Shown here: piece after piece, positions 22,619-24,088 of the stretch | Layout: every line of letters begins with the position of its first letter | Position numbering within the stretch: position 1 is the first letter of the stretch | IMG/VR virus record: IMGVR_UViG_3300042691_035038 | Span: 1-24,088 of that record | DNA: 24,088 nt | Direction: 5' to 3' (one strand) | Source of the DNA: a virus | Position numbers and translations under genes: made by a program | Notes under the pieces: generated by a model | The model's input: the letters and a program-made list of their open reading frames with translations, nothing else | Databases searched by the model: none | Told to the model about the DNA's origin: nothing

Positions 22619-23265
22619 TGAAAAATCAATTCAAATTGACTAACGTTCAAGATTTGCCAATGATCGTTTACGAAGATTTCGATATCATTTCCAATGAAAT
22701 TATAAAAAATAAAAATTTTTATGAATTTGAAATTTTTAATAAATGGAAATCTTACTTCCCATCTGACGGACTGATGTTAGATATTGGAGCTAATATTGGA
22801 AATCATTCATTGATGTTTCACAAATATTTTCCTAATTTAAATATATGGTCTTTTGAAATTCATTATGTTAATTTTACTTTCTTAAGAAAGAACACTGAAC
22901 TTTATCCAAAAATCAAGTGTTTTAATGTTGGGGTTGGTAGTTGCAACGGAATAGTTCACTATGGAAATGGGCCTGAGTTTAACAAGGGCGGCGTAACAAT
23001 TTCTCCAGATGGTCAGAATGTCAATTTCGTATTATCTTTAGATAGTTTTTCATTTCCAGAGCCTGTTAAATTTATAAAAATAGACATCGAACAGCATGAA
23101 TTTTCTGCATTTCAAGGTATGACAAATATGTTAAAAAAAGACAAACCCATAATTTGGTTAGAAGATTTTAATGGAATAGCAAGTGAATATTTATTTAATT
23201 TAGGTTATCAAATTATTGATGTAGAAGAAAACACTCACAATTATTTAATGACAAATAAATTTTAA
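22618..23265 (+). CDS. FkbM-family methyltransferase (215 aa)
   Basis: SAM-dependent methyltransferase of the FkbM type, which commonly O-methylates sugars. The SAM-binding motif I is LDIGANIGNHSL (54-65), followed by the acidic SFEIH (78-82). VKFIKIDIEQHEFSAFQGM is the characteristic FkbM motif with 'K-I-D-I-E/V-G-H-E', and the C-terminus ends with the typical 'L..LGY.I' block. The ATG at 22618 is used; a TTG at 22615 would add one residue. The gene is flanked by 21-bp direct repeats (22596-22616 and 23287-23307), suggesting a single-gene insertion. By context it would methylate a product of the neighbouring glycosyltransferases (inference). Confidence 0.9.
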   Translation: MKNQFKLTNVQDLPMIVYEDFDIISNEIIKNKNFYEFEIFNKWKSYFPSDGLMLDIGANIGNHSLMFHKYFPNLNIWSFEIHYVNFTFLRKNTELYPKIKCFNVGVGSCNGIVHYGNGPEFNKGGVTISPDGQNVNFVLSLDSFSFPEPVKFIKIDIEQHEFSAFQGMTNMLKKDKPIIWLEDFNGIASEYLFNLGYQIIDVEENTHNYLMTNKF

Positions 23266-23274
23266 AAAAATCTT

Positions 23275-23305
23275 TTGACTAATTCTGTGAAACAATCATT
23301 ACTAT
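23275..23305 (+). promoter_or_regulatory. Candidate leaderless promoter of the 23310 gene
   Basis: TTGACT (23275-23280), preceded by an A-tract, is followed by TACTAT (23300-23305) after 19 bp. The expected start is about the ATG at 23310. The -10 half belongs to the right copy of the direct repeat; the -35 half lies inside the inserted segment. No Shine-Dalgarno is present. Confidence 0.45.
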
Positions 23306-23307
23306 TT
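23287..23307 (+). repeat. Direct repeat flanking the methyltransferase gene, right copy
   Basis: GTGAAACAATCATTACTATTT is a 20/21 match to 22596-22616. Read in the frame of the left gene it gives ETIITI and a stop, so it looks like a remnant of the 3' end of the 22367 gene. It is followed by AA and then the ATG of the next gene. Confidence 0.85.
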
Positions 23308-23309
23308 AA

Positions 23310-23846
23310 ATGATTAATAATGTTTATAAGTTGTCTGATGAGCAGCGCAAACTTGCTGAAAAACTTGGCATGGCTCGCAACAACGCAAAACATGAATCGT
23401 TCCGAGATAAAGATCGATTTAAAATTAACAGAGAAAGCGGCTACTCTCATATCCTTGGCATCTCTGCCGAGATCGCCTACGCAGCTTTAACTAATCAAGA
23501 AATCGATACTAAAATTTATGACCTTGGCGATCAGATTGATTTTGATGGTGTTGAAATCAAGGCTGCGACTTGGCCCCATAAGAATATTGAATTAAAAATT
23601 CCTTTTGAAGAATATGAGAAAAAGAATCCTAAAATCTATGTTCTCGCCAGAATTGACAAAAATTACACTACAGTTGAATTCATAGGTTCAATCTCAAGAA
23701 AAACATTTGACCAGTTAAAGTACCACAAGAAGCATACCCAAGTAGATAACTGGTGCGTCAACGAAGATCAAATGTTCAAAGTCCTAGCCTTCTTCAAGGA
23801 TGGCAAGTACGAGCAAAAAGAATTTAATTCAAAAAAAATCTCTTGA
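23310..23846 (+). CDS. PD-(D/E)XK nuclease-fold-like protein (178 aa)
   Basis: Residues 52-90 read SAEIAYAAL, then GDQIDFDGVEIKAATW. This fits the PD-(D/E)XK pattern: an N-terminal Glu (E54), Asp at 77/79, then E82-x-K84 followed by a strand. IELKIPFEEY and VLARID continue the core sheet, and NWCVN is near the end. Such proteins include restriction-like and repair nucleases in many phages. The N-terminal 45 residues are basic and may contact DNA. The gene sits directly before a UV-damage endonuclease gene, which supports a DNA-processing role (inference). Its stop TGA lies inside the TTGACC box that precedes the next gene. Confidence 0.65.
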   Translation: MINNVYKLSDEQRKLAEKLGMARNNAKHESFRDKDRFKINRESGYSHILGISAEIAYAALTNQEIDTKIYDLGDQIDFDGVEIKAATWPHKNIELKIPFEEYEKKNPKIYVLARIDKNYTTVEFIGSISRKTFDQLKYHKKHTQVDNWCVNEDQMFKVLAFFKDGKYEQKEFNSKKIS

Positions 23847-23848
23847 CC
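23843..23848 (+). promoter_or_regulatory. TTGACC box upstream of the UV-endonuclease gene
   Basis: TTGACC lies 35 bp before the ATG at 23878, preceded by an A-tract as in the other boxes. A good -10 hexamer cannot be seen in the expected place (23865-23873), so the promoter call is weaker than for the other three sites. Confidence 0.3.
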
Positions 23849-23877
23849 CCGTTCCATTTTGTGTCAGAGTAAGCACC

Positions 23878-24088
23878 ATGCAACTCGCACTCTGCTGCAT
23901 CTCCAACGTTCTTGCCGAGCAAGGTCACAAGTTCCAGACTATGACCTTGACCCGTTTTTTGTCGCTGCCCCGTGCAGACGCCATTCGCACTCTCAGTGAC
24001 CGCATCCTCAACAACTTTATTGTTACCAATCGCGTCATTCAGCATTGCGCCGACACTGGCATTGCTGGCTACCGTTTGTCGTCCACGC
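23878..24088 (+). CDS. UV-damage endonuclease UvdE-like, 3'-truncated by the window
   Basis: Seventy codons are visible. MQLALCCISNVLAEQGHKFQ opens the protein, followed by LSDRILNNFIVTNRVIQHC and GYRLSS. This matches the N-terminus of UvdE/UvsE enzymes: a first strand with 'C-I-S' and a long helix with 'R...N......I..C', then 'YR-x-SS'. UvdE is a TIM-barrel metallo-endonuclease that nicks 5' of UV photoproducts. The frame is open to the last base, and the rest lies beyond the window. Base composition is visibly richer in G and C than the preceding genes and closer to nrdA. The only start without a long extension is the ATG at 23878, with no clear Shine-Dalgarno. Confidence 0.8.
   Translation, partial: MQLALCCISNVLAEQGHKFQTMTLTRFLSLPRADAIRTLSDRILNNFIVTNRVIQHCADTGIAGYRLSST

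Noticed and set aside
1-24088. tRNA genes, CRISPR arrays, insertion sequences, inteins or introns in nrdA/nrdB
   Set aside because: None seen: no cloverleaf with a clear T-arm, no regularly spaced repeats, no transposase motifs, and both RNR frames run uninterrupted through their active sites.

Overview
The window is a stretch of a large, AT-rich tailed-phage genome (or prophage) with a lambda-like, long non-contractile tail tip. The evidence is homologues of lambda tail genes L, K, I and J in lambda order, phage-type class Ia ribonucleotide reductase genes, and tightly packed genes with 1-8 nt overlaps. Host-type genes, tRNAs, CRISPR arrays and insertion sequences are absent. The host cannot be named. 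Almost no gene start has a Shine-Dalgarno sequence (the clear exception precedes 17379), which suggests a host that tolerates SD-independent or leaderless initiation.

Layout. (1) 1-2926, plus strand: nrdA (5' end cut by the window edge) and nrdB, making deoxynucleotides. (2) 2927-14716, minus strand: a six-gene tail-tip operon read from 14716 downwards: L-like, K-like (JAMM peptidase only), I-like with a large fusion, J N-terminal part, an unknown Ig-like protein, then the 1941-residue J C-terminal part. The block abuts nrdB tail-to-tail with no spacer and starts 30 bp from a divergent plus-strand gene. (3) 14747-15931, plus strand: an unknown protein with weak GNAT resemblance, a zinc deaminase and a small Cys-rich protein. 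(4) 15900-23265, plus strand: a glycan-type cassette with three or four glycosyltransferases (putative GT-B, GT2, GT9 and a small GT-like protein), a cytidylyltransferase, a cupin and an FkbM methyltransferase, mixed with small unknown phage proteins. (5) 23310-24088: a PD-(D/E)XK-like nuclease-fold protein and the start of a UvdE-type UV-damage endonuclease that runs off the window.

How the genes may work together. The RNR and deaminase feed nucleotide metabolism and the last two genes act on DNA. The tail-tip proteins are heavily elaborated with sugar-binding-type modules: PA14-like domains inside both L and I, chitin-binding-like (CBM5/12-like) segments in L, I and J, a repeated small 'NW-x-x-IG' module, and a vWA-like domain inserted in the J hub. 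Together with the glycan cassette this points to a phage invested in carbohydrate interaction at the cell surface or on its own virion (inference).

Most notable: a J hub split over two genes with a third gene between them and a vWA-like insertion at a conserved J junction; PA14 insertion between the two iron-sulphur cysteine pairs of L; a single-gene methyltransferase cassette flanked by 21-bp direct repeats; and recurring TTGAC boxes 35-37 bp upstream of SD-less start codons, suggesting leaderless promoters. No stretch over 300 bp lacks a gene.
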